From Intestinimonas timonensis (GTDB taxonomy: Bacteria > Bacillota > Clostridia > Oscillospirales > Oscillospiraceae): a DNA stretch of 27,010 nt. Shown here in pieces: positions 13,765 to 21,133 of this stretch; the stretch's first letter is position 1; each line of letters opens with the position of its first letter. The position numbers were made by a program, and so were the translations under genes. Location: contig NZ_LR130816.1 in NCBI RefSeq assembly GCF_900626145.1, forward strand, positions 386,576 to 413,585, written 5' to 3'. Under the pieces are notes generated by a model. That model searched no databases. It saw only the letters and a program-made list of their open reading frames with translations, and had not been told where the DNA came from.

Positions 13765-14421
13765 TCAGGCGCCGGCGTTTCCACCGTCCGCCGCCCGTTC
13801 AATCACGTCGTTCAGGATGGTCTCAAAGCTGTCGTTGAGATCAAAGGGAGGCACATAGTCCACCTCCGTATTGACCAGGCATTTATCCATCTCCATGGAG
13901 CACGCGTCGGCCTGCTTGCTCAGAGCGGCGGCCAGAGCACGGACCCTCTTCCGGTCAAAGTCGATGGTGACCACCTGCCTGGCATCACATCGATAGGTGA
14001 CCTGGTTCCCGTCGCTGTTGAACCGGTACCCGGAGCCGCCCCCGGGAATGTTCTTCTCGCTGCTGCGCAGGGCGGTCATGCTGCGGAAGGTCCTGGCCAG
14101 GGCCTGCCGCTGCCGGTTGAGCCCTGTCTCACTGTCCAGATCCAGCGTCAATCTGCTTTTGGCGTCCCGGATGGCCCGGCTGAGCTTCTCCCGCTCGCCC
14201 ATCATCTCCATGAGAAAGCCCACGATCTCATTGGCGTGTCCGGCGTACTCGCTGGAGGCGTTTTCCTCCACCACCACATCCTGATCGTCGGCCATCACCT
14301 TGCTGCGCAGGTGCGTCGTCCTGACCTTGAGGATATTCTGCCGGTCCTCCAGGATGTCCATGGCCTGGAGCATGACCGCCTGGAGCTTGTTCTGGACTCG
14401 GAACGCGTCTTTCAGGTTCAT
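13765..14421 (-). CDS. Conserved protein of unknown function, 218 residues
   Basis: It starts MNLKDAFRVQNKLQAVMLQA at ATG 14421 behind GGGGAGG and ends near DLNDSFETILNDVIERA. MEMMGEREKLSRAI, IPGGGSGYRFNSDGNQVTYR, FDRKRVRALAAALSKQAD and VDYVPPFDLNDSFE are blocks I recall from an uncharacterised clostridial family often seen in mobile or phage-related settings. The first ~110 residues look helical (possible coiled coil); the second half is mixed. It has no signal or membrane segment. An own promoter at 14455-14483 suggests a single-gene unit. I cannot assign a function. Confidence 0.78.
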   Translation of the reverse strand: MNLKDAFRVQNKLQAVMLQAMDILEDRQNILKVRTTHLRSKVMADDQDVVVEENASSEYAGHANEIVGFLMEMMGEREKLSRAIRDAKSRLTLDLDSETGLNRQRQALARTFRSMTALRSSEKNIPGGGSGYRFNSDGNQVTYRCDARQVVTIDFDRKRVRALAAALSKQADACSMEMDKCLVNTEVDYVPPFDLNDSFETILNDVIERAADGGNAGA

Positions 14422-14454
14422 TTGGCTTGCCTCCCCTTGTCTTTTGTCCCATCC

Positions 14455-14483
14455 ATCATAGCTCCAAGTACACCATCTGTCAT
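14455..14483 (-). promoter_or_regulatory. Promoter of the 218-residue protein gene
   Basis: On the minus strand ATGACA (complement of 14478-14483), 17 bases, TATGAT (complement of 14455-14460). Each box differs from consensus at one position. It lies about 34 bases upstream of the ATG. Confidence 0.55.
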
Positions 14484-14530
14484 TGAACTGCTGGTTTAGT
14501 CCAGCCCTTCTCCCCAAATGCCAGTCAGAA

Positions 14531-14563
14531 AAACGGACAGCGGGATATCCCCGCTGTCCGTTT
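14531..14563 (-). terminator. Terminator of the LysR gene
   Basis: AAACGGACAGCGGG (14531-14544) pairs perfectly with 14550-14563 around a 5-base loop. On the minus strand it follows the LysR stop codon, which overlaps the stem, and ends in TTTTTC. Confidence 0.88.
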
Positions 14564-15464
14564 ACATTTCTCCGGTTTCTTCCGTTCCCGCCGCCAGCTG
14601 GGCATCCAGGCCCTCCAGGAAGAGCTCCGCCGCCCTGGAAAAGATCTGGGATTTTTTCCACACCAGATACATCCCCAGCTCCAGTCTGGGCTTCAGAGGC
14701 CGGAAGCACAGATTGCTGCCGGTGGTGTTCACCAGTTTGTCCAGAGTGAAGGCGTAGCCCATCCCCTCATCCACCATCAGAGACGCGTTGTAGATGAGAT
14801 TGTAGGTGGCCACGGTGTGGAGCTCGGAGGGCTCCCGCCGAAGCCAGCGGTACAGGCCGCTTTTGTTGTCCACCTGCCGGGAGAGGATCAGAGGCTTGTC
14901 CCACAGGTCCCGGGGAGAGACAGAATCCCGGTGGGCCAGGGGGCTGTCCCGCCGCATCAGCACCCCCCAGGTGTCCTTCATGGGCAGCTCCATATAGTGA
15001 TACTTGGTCTTGTCGATGTCCCCCAGCAGCACCCCGAAATCCAGCAGCCCCTTATCCAGCCGTTCGCACACGTCCACGGCGTCCCCGCTGACGATGTGGA
15101 ACCGGATGCCCGGATAGCACGCCTGGAGACGGTTGGCGGCCCGCGCGATCTGGCGCACCCCATCCGTCTCGCCGGTGCCGATATAGATGTCCCCGCTGAC
15201 GGCGTCGTCGGACCGCATGACCTCCCGCTCCGCGCGGTCCACCAGCTCCAGGATCTCCTCCGCCCGTTTCCGCAGCAGCATGCCCTCCTGCGTGAGGGTG
15301 ATCTTCCGGTTGCCCCGGACCATCAGCTGCTTGCCCAGCTCCTCCTCCAGCTCCCGAAGCTGCCGGGACAGGGTGGGCTGGGTCAGGTGCAGGGACTGGG
15401 CCGCCGCCGAGATGTTCTGCTCCCGGGCCACGGCCAGAAAGTATTGCAGCACTCTCAGTTCCAT
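14562..15464 (-). CDS. LysR-family transcriptional regulator
   Basis: 300 residues from ATG 15464 behind AGGAGG (8-base spacing); an ATG at 15497 is too far upstream. The winged HTH is at residues 1-60 (MELRVLQYFLAVAREQNISA, AAQSLHLTQPTLSRQLRELE, EELGKQLMVRG). The substrate-binding domain follows (GDIYIGTGETDG, LQACYPGIRFHIVSGDAVDV, DFGVLLGDID, MGYAFTLDK). It is divergently placed from the acetyltransferase-reductase operon, with a dyad in the shared gap, the classical layout for a LysR activator of that operon. The effector is unknown. Confidence 0.96.
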   Translation of the reverse strand: MELRVLQYFLAVAREQNISAAAQSLHLTQPTLSRQLRELEEELGKQLMVRGNRKITLTQEGMLLRKRAEEILELVDRAEREVMRSDDAVSGDIYIGTGETDGVRQIARAANRLQACYPGIRFHIVSGDAVDVCERLDKGLLDFGVLLGDIDKTKYHYMELPMKDTWGVLMRRDSPLAHRDSVSPRDLWDKPLILSRQVDNKSGLYRWLRREPSELHTVATYNLIYNASLMVDEGMGYAFTLDKLVNTTGSNLCFRPLKPRLELGMYLVWKKSQIFSRAAELFLEGLDAQLAAGTEETGEM

Positions 15465-15506
15465 ACCGTTCACCTCCTGATGCTCCGATGATAACACAGT
15501 TTAGCC

Positions 15507-15540
15507 ATAGTTTTCAAGCATAATAAACTATTCGATATAG
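15507..15540. promoter_or_regulatory. Probable LysR operator
   Basis: ATAGTTT (15507-15513) and AAACTAT (15525-15531) form an inverted repeat with an 11-base spacer. A second, overlapping repeat CTAT-TCGAT-ATAG runs 15528-15540. The site ends five bases before the operon's -35 box, the usual position for a LysR activator. Confidence 0.6.
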
Positions 15541-15544
15541 GTAT

Positions 15545-15573
15545 TTGTTATCCATTTCAGCAGGTGGTACAAT
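15545..15573 (+). promoter_or_regulatory. Promoter of the LysR-linked operon
   Basis: TTGTTA (15545-15550), exactly 17 bases, TACAAT (15568-15573). It lies about 34 bases upstream of the first gene's start. Confidence 0.7.
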
Positions 15574-15606
15574 GGAAGCAGAAATTAGTTAAAGTGGGAG
15601 TATACG

Positions 15607-16188
15607 ATGGATCTTAACGCATTTTTGGAGCATTTGAACAGCGGAAAGACTGTGCAGGGGGGCAGCGAAGCCCATCAGTTCATGCACGGCGTCAGCCAGG
15701 AAGCCCTGCGCATCACCGCCGAAATGAACAGCGGCTACCATGAGCCGGAGGAGCTGCGTGCCCTCTTTTCCCGGCTGATCGGACAGCCGGTGGACGAGAG
15801 CTTCGGGCTTTTTCCACCCTTCTACACCGACTGCGGCAAAAACATCCACATCGGGAAGCACGTTTTTATCAACATGGGGTGTAAATTCCAGGACCAGGGC
15901 GGCATCTACATTGGAGACGGCGCCCTCATCGGCCACAACGTGGTGCTGGCCACCCTCAACCACGCCAAATCCCCCAAGGACCGGAGCAGCATGATCCCCG
16001 CCCCCATCCGCATCGGCAAAAATGTGTGGATCGGCTCCAATGCCACCATCCTGGCCGGCGTGACCATCGGCGACGGCGCCATCGTGGCCGCCGGGGCGGT
16101 GGTGGCCAGGAATGTCCCGGAAAACACCATCGTGGGCGGCGTGCCCGCCAAGATCATCCGACACCTGCGTGAGGAGGAAATGCAATGA
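15607..16188 (+). CDS. Hexapeptide acetyltransferase (maltose/galactoside O-acetyltransferase type)
   Basis: 193 residues. The N-terminal Mac-like helical region (1-60) precedes a left-handed beta helix of hexapeptide repeats: FPPFYTDCGKNIHIG, IGDGALIGHNVVLATLNHA (with the catalytic His in LNHA), KNVWIGSNATILAGVTIGDG, GGVPAKIIRHL. It would acetylate a sugar or small-molecule hydroxyl from acetyl-CoA and act as a trimer. The true acceptor is unknown; in this redox operon a detoxification role is possible. GTGGGAG lies upstream of the ATG, and the stop overlaps the next ATG by 4 bases. Confidence 0.93.
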   Translation: MDLNAFLEHLNSGKTVQGGSEAHQFMHGVSQEALRITAEMNSGYHEPEELRALFSRLIGQPVDESFGLFPPFYTDCGKNIHIGKHVFINMGCKFQDQGGIYIGDGALIGHNVVLATLNHAKSPKDRSSMIPAPIRIGKNVWIGSNATILAGVTIGDGAIVAAGAVVARNVPENTIVGGVPAKIIRHLREEEMQ

Positions 16189-16724
16189 GCAAGAAAGTCC
16201 TGGTCATCTCCACCAGTCTGCATCCCGGCAGCAACTCCGACCTGCTGGCCCAGCGCTTCACCCAGGGCGCCCGGGAGGCAGGACATGAGGTGGAGGTCCT
16301 CTCCCTGCGGGGCAAGGACCTGCGCTTCTGCAACGGCTGCCTAGCCTGCCTGAAAGCCCCCCGGTGCGTCATCCAGGACGACGCCAACGACATCGTGGAG
16401 AAAATGGGGGCGGCGGAGGTTCTCTGCTTTGCTACCCCGGTCTACTACTACGGTATGTCCGGTCAGATGAAGACCCTGCTGGACCGTGCCAATCCTCTCT
16501 ATTCCGCCGACTACGCCTTCCGGGACATCTACCTTCTGGCCTCCGCCGCGGAGGAGGACCCGCACACCGTGGACGGCACCGTCACCGGCCTCACCGGCTG
16601 GGTCGACTGCTTTGAGAAGGCCCGCCTGGCCGGCACTATCTTTGCCGCCGGCGTCAACGACCCCGGAGAGGTCCAGGGCCATCCCGCTCTGGAGCAGGCC
16701 TATGAGCTGGGCAAGCGAATTTGA
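16185..16724 (+). CDS. NADPH-dependent FMN reductase / flavodoxin-fold protein
   Basis: 179 residues. KKVLVISTSLHPGSNSDLLA is the FMN phosphate-binding start. LRFCNGCLACLKAPRCVIQD carries a compact cysteine set like that of iron-sulfur flavoproteins but without the full CxxCxxC(x)nC spacing I would require for a cluster. CFATPVYYYGMSGQMKTLLDR is the flavin-binding loop. It likely reduces a quinone, azo or other electrophilic compound with NAD(P)H. Coupled to the acetyltransferase by ATGA. GAGGAGG for the next gene overlaps its end. Confidence 0.92.
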   Translation: MSKKVLVISTSLHPGSNSDLLAQRFTQGAREAGHEVEVLSLRGKDLRFCNGCLACLKAPRCVIQDDANDIVEKMGAAEVLCFATPVYYYGMSGQMKTLLDRANPLYSADYAFRDIYLLASAAEEDPHTVDGTVTGLTGWVDCFEKARLAGTIFAAGVNDPGEVQGHPALEQAYELGKRI

Positions 16725-16737
16725 GGAGGTAACCGAT

Positions 16738-17712
16738 ATGCACGCCAAATATAACGGCTATTCTTTTCCGCTCCGGGATACCGTCACCCGGGAGAAGGTC
16801 CATTTCCACAACCGCTACGGCATCACGCTGTGCGGTGACCTTTACCTCCCCAAGGCATCCACCGGGAGTCTGCCTGCCATCGCGGTGGCCGGTCCCTTCG
16901 GCGCCATGAAGGAGCAGTGCGCCGGGCTCTATGCCGAGGAGCTGGCCAGCCGTGGCTTTGCCGTCCTGGCCTTTGACCCCTCCTTCATCGGGGAGAGCGG
17001 AGGCGAGGTGCGGAACGTGGCCTCCCCCGATATCAACACCGAGGACTTCTCTGCCGCCGTGGACTTCCTCTCCACCCGCGATTTCATCGACCCGGAGCGG
17101 GTTGGCATTCTGGGCATCTGCGGCTGGGGCGGCATGGCCCTCAACGCCGCCGCCATGGACACCCGCATCAAGGCCACGGTGACCTCCACCATGTACGACA
17201 TGACCCGGGTGAACGCCAAGGGCTACTTTGATTCCGCCGACAGCGCCGACGCCCGTTATGAGACGAAAAAAGCCCTCAACACCCAGCGGACGGAGGACTA
17301 TAAAACCGGGACCTACGCCCGGGCGGGAGGCGTGGTGGACCCCCTCCCTGAGGACGCCCCCTTCTTCGTGAAGGACTACTATGACTACTACAAGACGGAG
17401 CGGGGCTACACCGAGCGTTCCCTCAACTCCAACGAGGGCTGGAACACCACCTCGTCCCTTTCCTTTATGAACATGCCCATCCTGCGGTACAGCAACGAGA
17501 TCCGCAGCGCCGTGCTGGTCATCCACGGGGACAAGGCCCACTCCTGCTACTTCAGCAAGGACGCCTTCGCCGACATGGTGAAGGACAATCCCTATGCCGA
17601 CAACAAGGAGCTGCTCCTCATCCCCGGCGCCGTCCACACCGACCTCTACGACCGGAAGGATGTCATTCCCTTTGACCGGATCGAGACCTTCTTCCGTCAG
17701 TACCTGAAGTAA
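16738..17712 (+). CDS. Alpha/beta hydrolase with Cys nucleophile (YcjY/dienelactone hydrolase-like)
   Basis: 324 residues from ATG 16738 behind GAGGAGG. The nucleophile elbow reads LGICGWGGMAL, so Cys replaces the usual Ser, as in dienelactone hydrolases and the YcjY-like group. The acid is probably Asp in VIHGDKAHS and the base His in PGAVHTDLYD. GPFGAMKEQ near the N-terminus would form the oxyanion region, and FDPSFIGESGGE is a typical loop. No signal peptide, so cytosolic. It lies third in the LysR-linked operon. The substrate is not known; a lactone or ester made by the neighbouring redox enzymes is a guess. Confidence 0.9.
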   Translation: MHAKYNGYSFPLRDTVTREKVHFHNRYGITLCGDLYLPKASTGSLPAIAVAGPFGAMKEQCAGLYAEELASRGFAVLAFDPSFIGESGGEVRNVASPDINTEDFSAAVDFLSTRDFIDPERVGILGICGWGGMALNAAAMDTRIKATVTSTMYDMTRVNAKGYFDSADSADARYETKKALNTQRTEDYKTGTYARAGGVVDPLPEDAPFFVKDYYDYYKTERGYTERSLNSNEGWNTTSSLSFMNMPILRYSNEIRSAVLVIHGDKAHSCYFSKDAFADMVKDNPYADNKELLLIPGAVHTDLYDRKDVIPFDRIETFFRQYLK

Positions 17713-17736
17713 ATTTGATACGGAAGGTATGCCGCC

Positions 17737-18246
17737 ATGACCGGAATCCTGACCATGCTCCTGGCCATCCTGGGCCTCTCCGCCTGCTCGGCGGCGGAAG
17801 TTCCCGCAGCCCCCGTCACCCCGCCCCCCACACAGGCGGTGGTATCGGAGCAGGAGACGCCCTCGCCCTCCGGAGAGACGGCGTCCGGTGAGGAGGAGAC
17901 CAAGTTGAAGATCACAGTGGGAGACGAGGAGCTGCTGGCCACCTTCGAGGACAACCCCTCCGCTGAGGAGTTCCGGGACCTGCTGGCCCAGGGCCCAGTG
18001 ACGGTGGAGATGGACGACTATGGCGGCTTTGAAAAGGTGGGACCCCTGGGCACGACTCTGACTCGGAGCGATGAACAGATCACCACACAGCCCGGCGACG
18101 TGATCCTCTACCAGGGGAACCAGATCACCATCTACTACGGCACCAACACCTGGAGCTTTACACGGCTGGCCAGGATCGACGACCCCACCGACCTGCGGGA
18201 AAAGCTGGGGGATGGGACGGTCTCGGTCACCTTTTCTCTGGAATAG
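17737..18246 (+). CDS. Lipoprotein with cyclophilin-like domain
   Basis: 169 residues. A short N-terminal hydrophobic segment ends in the lipobox LSAC (residues 14-17), followed by a Pro/Ser/Glu-rich linker to about 55. The rest matches the cyclophilin-like fold domain (Cyclophil_like2): KITVGDEELLATFEDNPSAEEFRDLL, VTVEMDDYGGFEKVGPLGTT, TTQPGDVILYQGNQITIYYG, TFSLE. Such proteins accompany flavin reductase and decarboxylase operons in Clostridia; their ligand is unknown. GGAAGG precedes the ATG. It would be anchored on the outer face of the membrane, unlike the other operon products. Confidence 0.9.
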   Translation: MTGILTMLLAILGLSACSAAEVPAAPVTPPPTQAVVSEQETPSPSGETASGEEETKLKITVGDEELLATFEDNPSAEEFRDLLAQGPVTVEMDDYGGFEKVGPLGTTLTRSDEQITTQPGDVILYQGNQITIYYGTNTWSFTRLARIDDPTDLREKLGDGTVSVTFSLE

Positions 18247-18258
18247 GAGGTCATTTAC

Positions 18259-19011
18259 ATGGCAGTCAAGCAGACCGCGGGCCGGGAGGCCCTGGGGGAG
18301 TTCGCCCCCAAATTCGCGCAGCTCAACGACGACGTACTGTTCGGCGAGGTGTGGAGCCTGGAGGACAAGCTCTCTCTCCGGGACCGCTCCCTGGTGACGG
18401 TGGTGGCCCTCATGGCCCAGGGGCTGGTGGACAGCTCCTTCCAGTACCACCTGGCCACTGCCCGGAAGAACGGCATTACCCGGGAGGAGATTGCCGAGAT
18501 TTTGACCCACGCCGCCTTCTACGCCGGCTGGCCCAAGGCCTGGGCGGCCTTCCGCATGGCCAAGGAGGTATGGGCTGAGGATGCCGGCGATGACGGCAAA
18601 GCCCGCCACCAGCAGGAGATGGTCTTCCCCATCGGCGCCCCCAATGACGGCTTTGCCCGGTACTTCGTGGGCCGGAGCTACCTGCACCCCCTCTCCACCG
18701 ACCAGGTGGGGGTATACAACGTGACCTTTGAGCCGGGCTGCCGCAACAGCTGGCACATCCACCACGCCGCCATGGGCGGCGGACAGCTGCTCCTCTGCGT
18801 GGCCGGCCGGGGCTGGTACCAGGAGTGGGGCAAGGAGGCCCGGGAGCTGCACCCCGGCGATGTGGTCAACATTCCGCCGGAGGTCAAGCACTGGCACGGC
18901 GCCGCCCGGGACAGCTGGTTCTCCCACCTGGCCCTGGAGGTACCCGGTGAGAACACCTCCAATGAGTGGCTGGAGGCCGTCTCCGACGAGGCATTCGGAC
19001 ATCTGGACTGA
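18259..19011 (+). CDS. Carboxymuconolactone decarboxylase-cupin fusion
   Basis: 250 residues with two domains. Residues 1-110 are the CMD/AhpD-like helical domain (GREALGEFAPKFAQLNDDVL, SLRDRSLVTVVALMAQG, ITREEIAEILTHAAFYAGWP); the CxxC of peroxidase members is absent. Residues 125-245 form a cupin: SWHIHHAAMGGGQLLL and PGDVVNIPPEVKHWHGAAR hold the His/Glu metal ligands. This CMD-cupin fusion is common in gut Clostridia next to flavin enzymes. The activity is untested; a decarboxylation or isomerisation is suggested by family. Last gene of the operon, followed by a strong terminator. Confidence 0.93.
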   Translation: MAVKQTAGREALGEFAPKFAQLNDDVLFGEVWSLEDKLSLRDRSLVTVVALMAQGLVDSSFQYHLATARKNGITREEIAEILTHAAFYAGWPKAWAAFRMAKEVWAEDAGDDGKARHQQEMVFPIGAPNDGFARYFVGRSYLHPLSTDQVGVYNVTFEPGCRNSWHIHHAAMGGGQLLLCVAGRGWYQEWGKEARELHPGDVVNIPPEVKHWHGAARDSWFSHLALEVPGENTSNEWLEAVSDEAFGHLD

Positions 19012-19024
19012 GTTTCCTGCACAC

Positions 19025-19070
19025 AAAAGCGTTCCCCGTGCGGCTGTAAAGCCGCACGGGGAACGCTTTT
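19025..19070. terminator. Bidirectional terminator after the LysR-linked operon
   Basis: A 21-bp perfect stem (19025-19045 with 19050-19070) with GTAA loop, opening AAAAGCGTTCCCCGTGC and closing CGCTTTT. It separates the + operon from the convergent minus-strand gene and serves both. Confidence 0.93.
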
Positions 19071-19089
19071 GCCCTCTGTTGCCTGTACC

Positions 19090-19575
19090 TTACTTCTTAG
19101 TGAAACGTTCGGTGAAGAAGGTGGTGAAATCCGCCAGCTCCGCCTCCTGAGAGACGTAGACATACAGCTTTTCGTCCTCCAGCCAGTCGTAGGCGTTGAT
19201 GGCGATGTAACCATGCCGGTCGGGGTAGATGACGAAGGCGTCGGTGGGGTACTTGTTCCGGTAGGCCTTCAGGATCTCCGCCCGGCGGTACCAGGTGGGC
19301 TCGCCGCAGCCGGAGAGGTCGGGGACCGTTGGCACCACCACGATGGTCTCGCTGTCTTCATTCCAGCCCACGATGAGATTACCGATCTTGGTCTTGCTGC
19401 CGTGGACGAAGCCGTAATTGAACCGGGACACATCCTCGGTATAGCCGAAGATCAGCCGGTAGTCGCCCCCGTTCTCCACCACCTGGTCAAAGAGGGCGCG
19501 CATCTTTTTGGCGTTGGCGTTGCTCTTCTCCATGTCGATCTCGGGTCCCTTGAACAGTTTTCCGAAAAATCCCAT
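19090..19575 (-). CDS. Uncharacterised cytosolic protein, 161 residues
   Basis: MGFFGKLFKGPEIDMEKSNA is a short amphipathic start often seen in proteins that touch the membrane. The rest is soluble, alpha/beta, with GDYRLIFGYTEDVSRFNYGF, NLIVGWNEDSETIVVVPTVP, DAFVIYPDRHGYIAINAYDW and a C-terminal TTFFTERFTKK. I do not recognise a named family. GGGAGG precedes ATG 19575. A 28-base dyad closely resembling the one at the TetR gene lies 77 bases upstream (19652-19679), so it is probably under TetR control, which is inference from the sites. Confidence 0.8.
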   Translation of the reverse strand: MGFFGKLFKGPEIDMEKSNANAKKMRALFDQVVENGGDYRLIFGYTEDVSRFNYGFVHGSKTKIGNLIVGWNEDSETIVVVPTVPDLSGCGEPTWYRRAEILKAYRNKYPTDAFVIYPDRHGYIAINAYDWLEDEKLYVYVSQEAELADFTTFFTERFTKK

Positions 19576-19651
19576 AGCTGTATCCTCCCAGCGTCCATTT
19601 ATTTGTAAGCCGCGCAGCCCGGTTTCCGGGCGGCCCGTCGCTCACGCAGAA

Positions 19652-19679
19652 TAAAGATAAAATTTTATTTTTGTATTTA
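19652..19679. promoter_or_regulatory. TetR operator copy 2, upstream of the 161-residue protein gene
   Basis: A 28-base AT-rich dyad opening TAAAGAT and closing TTTGTATTTA. It matches the 28-base site at 20392-20419 at 21 of 28 positions, including all of TAAAGAT and TTTGT-n-TTTA. In the GC-rich surroundings this AT block is conspicuous. Confidence 0.65.
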
Positions 19680-19688
19680 TTTAGGGTG

Positions 19689-19739
19689 AAAAACAGATCC
19701 GCCGGGATCAGGCCGCAGCCGTGATGGCAGACGGATCTG
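19689..19739 (-). terminator. Terminator of the tetR gene
   Basis: On the minus strand CAGATCCG (complement of 19732-19739) pairs with CGGATCTG (complement of 19694-19701), with partly pairable inner sequence, followed by TTTTT (complement of 19689-19693). It lies 10 bases after the tetR stop. Confidence 0.65.
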
Positions 19740-19749
19740 GGTATCCTTT

Positions 19750-20373
19750 TCAGCGGGGCTTGTCGTCCTTCCGCATCTGCTCCAGGCAGTCCACGATGGC
19801 TCCGATCTGGACATTCACCGCCGCGTCGGCGGCCTCGGGCACCAGCAGCGGAAGGGAGGAGGGGATGGCCCGGCGGAGGACCATGACTGCCAGGCTCAGG
19901 TTGGTGAAGAGGGCCACCCGCCCGTCGTCCGGCCGGATGCCGAAGCACTCCAGAAGCCGTGCAAACAGCCGAAGCTGCTTCTCGCGAAAGTGCCGGTAGC
20001 TCTCCTCGGACAGCCTGCGGAAGAGGACCTGCTGCTCCTCAATGGTCATGACGGCGATGCCGTTGCGCTCGCCGTAGCAGCAGGTGCGGAGGAACCCCTC
20101 CACCCCCTCCCGCCAGGTGAGGGCCGGGTCCTCCATCAGCTGCCGGGCACAGGCCAGGATCTTGGGCTGCTGGTGGTAGAGAGTCTCCACGATCAGGTCC
20201 TCTTTGCTGGAAAAAAAGGTGTAGAAGAAGGTGCGGGAGATGCCCACCTCCCGGTAGATCTGCTCCACCGTGGTGTGCTGGATGCCCTGGCGGGCCATGA
20301 GCGCCAGGGCGGTGGTGACCAACGCCTCCCGGATGCGTTCCCGCTCCTCCTCGGAATAGGCTACTTTAGGCAC
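19750..20373 (-). CDS. TetR-family transcriptional regulator
   Basis: 207 residues from GTG 20373 behind GGAGGTGG (7 bases). The N-terminal TetR HTH is standard: REALVTTALALMARQGIQHT, TVEQIYREVGISRTFFYTFF, SSKEDLIVETLYHQ. The ligand domain (60-200) carries RTCCYGERNGIAVMTIEEQQ and RAIPSSLPLLVPEAAD; its ligand is unknown. A 28-base dyad covers its promoter region (20392-20419), and a second copy precedes the gene downstream, so it likely represses itself and that gene. Divergent from the acetyltransferase-EFR1 pair at 20526, which it may also affect. Confidence 0.95.
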   Translation of the reverse strand: MPKVAYSEEERERIREALVTTALALMARQGIQHTTVEQIYREVGISRTFFYTFFSSKEDLIVETLYHQQPKILACARQLMEDPALTWREGVEGFLRTCCYGERNGIAVMTIEEQQVLFRRLSEESYRHFREKQLRLFARLLECFGIRPDDGRVALFTNLSLAVMVLRRAIPSSLPLLVPEAADAAVNVQIGAIVDCLEQMRKDDKPR

Positions 20374-20391
20374 TTCACCACCTCCGCTTCA

Positions 20392-20419
20392 TAAAGATTA
20401 TTTTTAAAATTTGTCTTTA
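20392..20419. promoter_or_regulatory. TetR operator copy 1, at the tetR promoter
   Basis: A 28-base AT-rich dyad, opening TAAAGATTA and closing TTTGTCTTTA, lies 19 bases upstream of the tetR start codon. The outer arms TAAAGA and TCTTTA are exact inverted complements. The position fits autorepression. Confidence 0.7.
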
Positions 20420-20463
20420 TTTTACCACGCAGGTCCTCACAGGGCAAGAGGAAATGGGACGGT

Positions 20464-20492
20464 TTGCCCCCAGCGGCCTTTTGTGGTATCCT
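20464..20492 (+). promoter_or_regulatory. Possible promoter of the acetyltransferase-EFR1 operon
   Basis: TTGCCC (20464-20469), 17 bases, TATCCT (20487-20492), about 34 bases before the first ATG. The boxes are moderate matches. Confidence 0.4.
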
Positions 20493-20525
20493 ATACCGGA
20501 ACAACGACCAAAAAGGAGACCACCC

Positions 20526-21119
20526 ATGGAATATCTGGAGATCGTCAAAGACCCCGCCGGCCATATGGGCCAGAACCGGAACCTGCCGCCGGACCTGAAA
20601 ACCAAGGCCCGGCAGCTGTGCTGGGAGTTCAACCAGTCCCCGCCTGACGCCGCCGAGCGGCGGCAGGAGATCCTGCGGGAGCTCTTCGGCACCTGCCATC
20701 CCCTGACCTTCATCGAGCCCTCTTTCCGCTGCGACTTTGGCTTCAACATCCACACCCACGGCCTAGCCGTCATCAATTATAACTGCGTCATCCTGGACAC
20801 CTCCCCCGTCCACATCGGGGCGGGGGCATTCCTTGCGCCGGGGGTCTGCCTGAGCTGCGCCGGCCATTCCATCGACCCCGAGCAGCGCTCGTCCGGCATC
20901 AGCACCTCCAGGCCCATCACCCTGGAGGAGGACGTGTGGATCGGCGCCAACGCCGTGGTCTGCGGCGGCGTCACCATCGGAAAGGGCTCCGTCATCGGCG
21001 CGGGCAGTGTGGTCACACGGGACATTCCGGCGGGCGTGGTGGCTGCCGGGGTGCCCTGCCGCCCTATCCGGCCCATCACCGAGCAGGACAAGATTTCGCC
21101 GGAGCAACTGGCCTTTTAA
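20526..21119 (+). CDS. Hexapeptide acetyltransferase (maltose O-acetyltransferase-like)
   Basis: 197 residues from ATG 20526 behind AAAGGAG. It shares the Mac-helix plus beta-helix plan of the first acetyltransferase in the window: EPSFRCDFGFNIHTHGLAVI, APGVCLSCAGHSIDPEQRSS (catalytic His in AGHS), EEDVWIGANAVVCGGVTIGK, GVVAAGVPCRPIRPI. The acceptor is unknown. The two copies in this window are clearly paralogous but diverged. The next gene follows 14 bases later, so they are probably one unit. Confidence 0.92.
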   Translation: MEYLEIVKDPAGHMGQNRNLPPDLKTKARQLCWEFNQSPPDAAERRQEILRELFGTCHPLTFIEPSFRCDFGFNIHTHGLAVINYNCVILDTSPVHIGAGAFLAPGVCLSCAGHSIDPEQRSSGISTSRPITLEEDVWIGANAVVCGGVTIGKGSVIGAGSVVTRDIPAGVVAAGVPCRPIRPITEQDKISPEQLAF

Positions 21120-21133
21120 AGGGGGAATGAGAT

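Noticed and set aside
16654..19026. A 790-codon open frame on the minus strand opposite the LysR-linked operon
   Set aside because: It covers five well-identified genes in antisense and has low-complexity Gly/Val/His-rich text typical of the complement of high-GC codon use.
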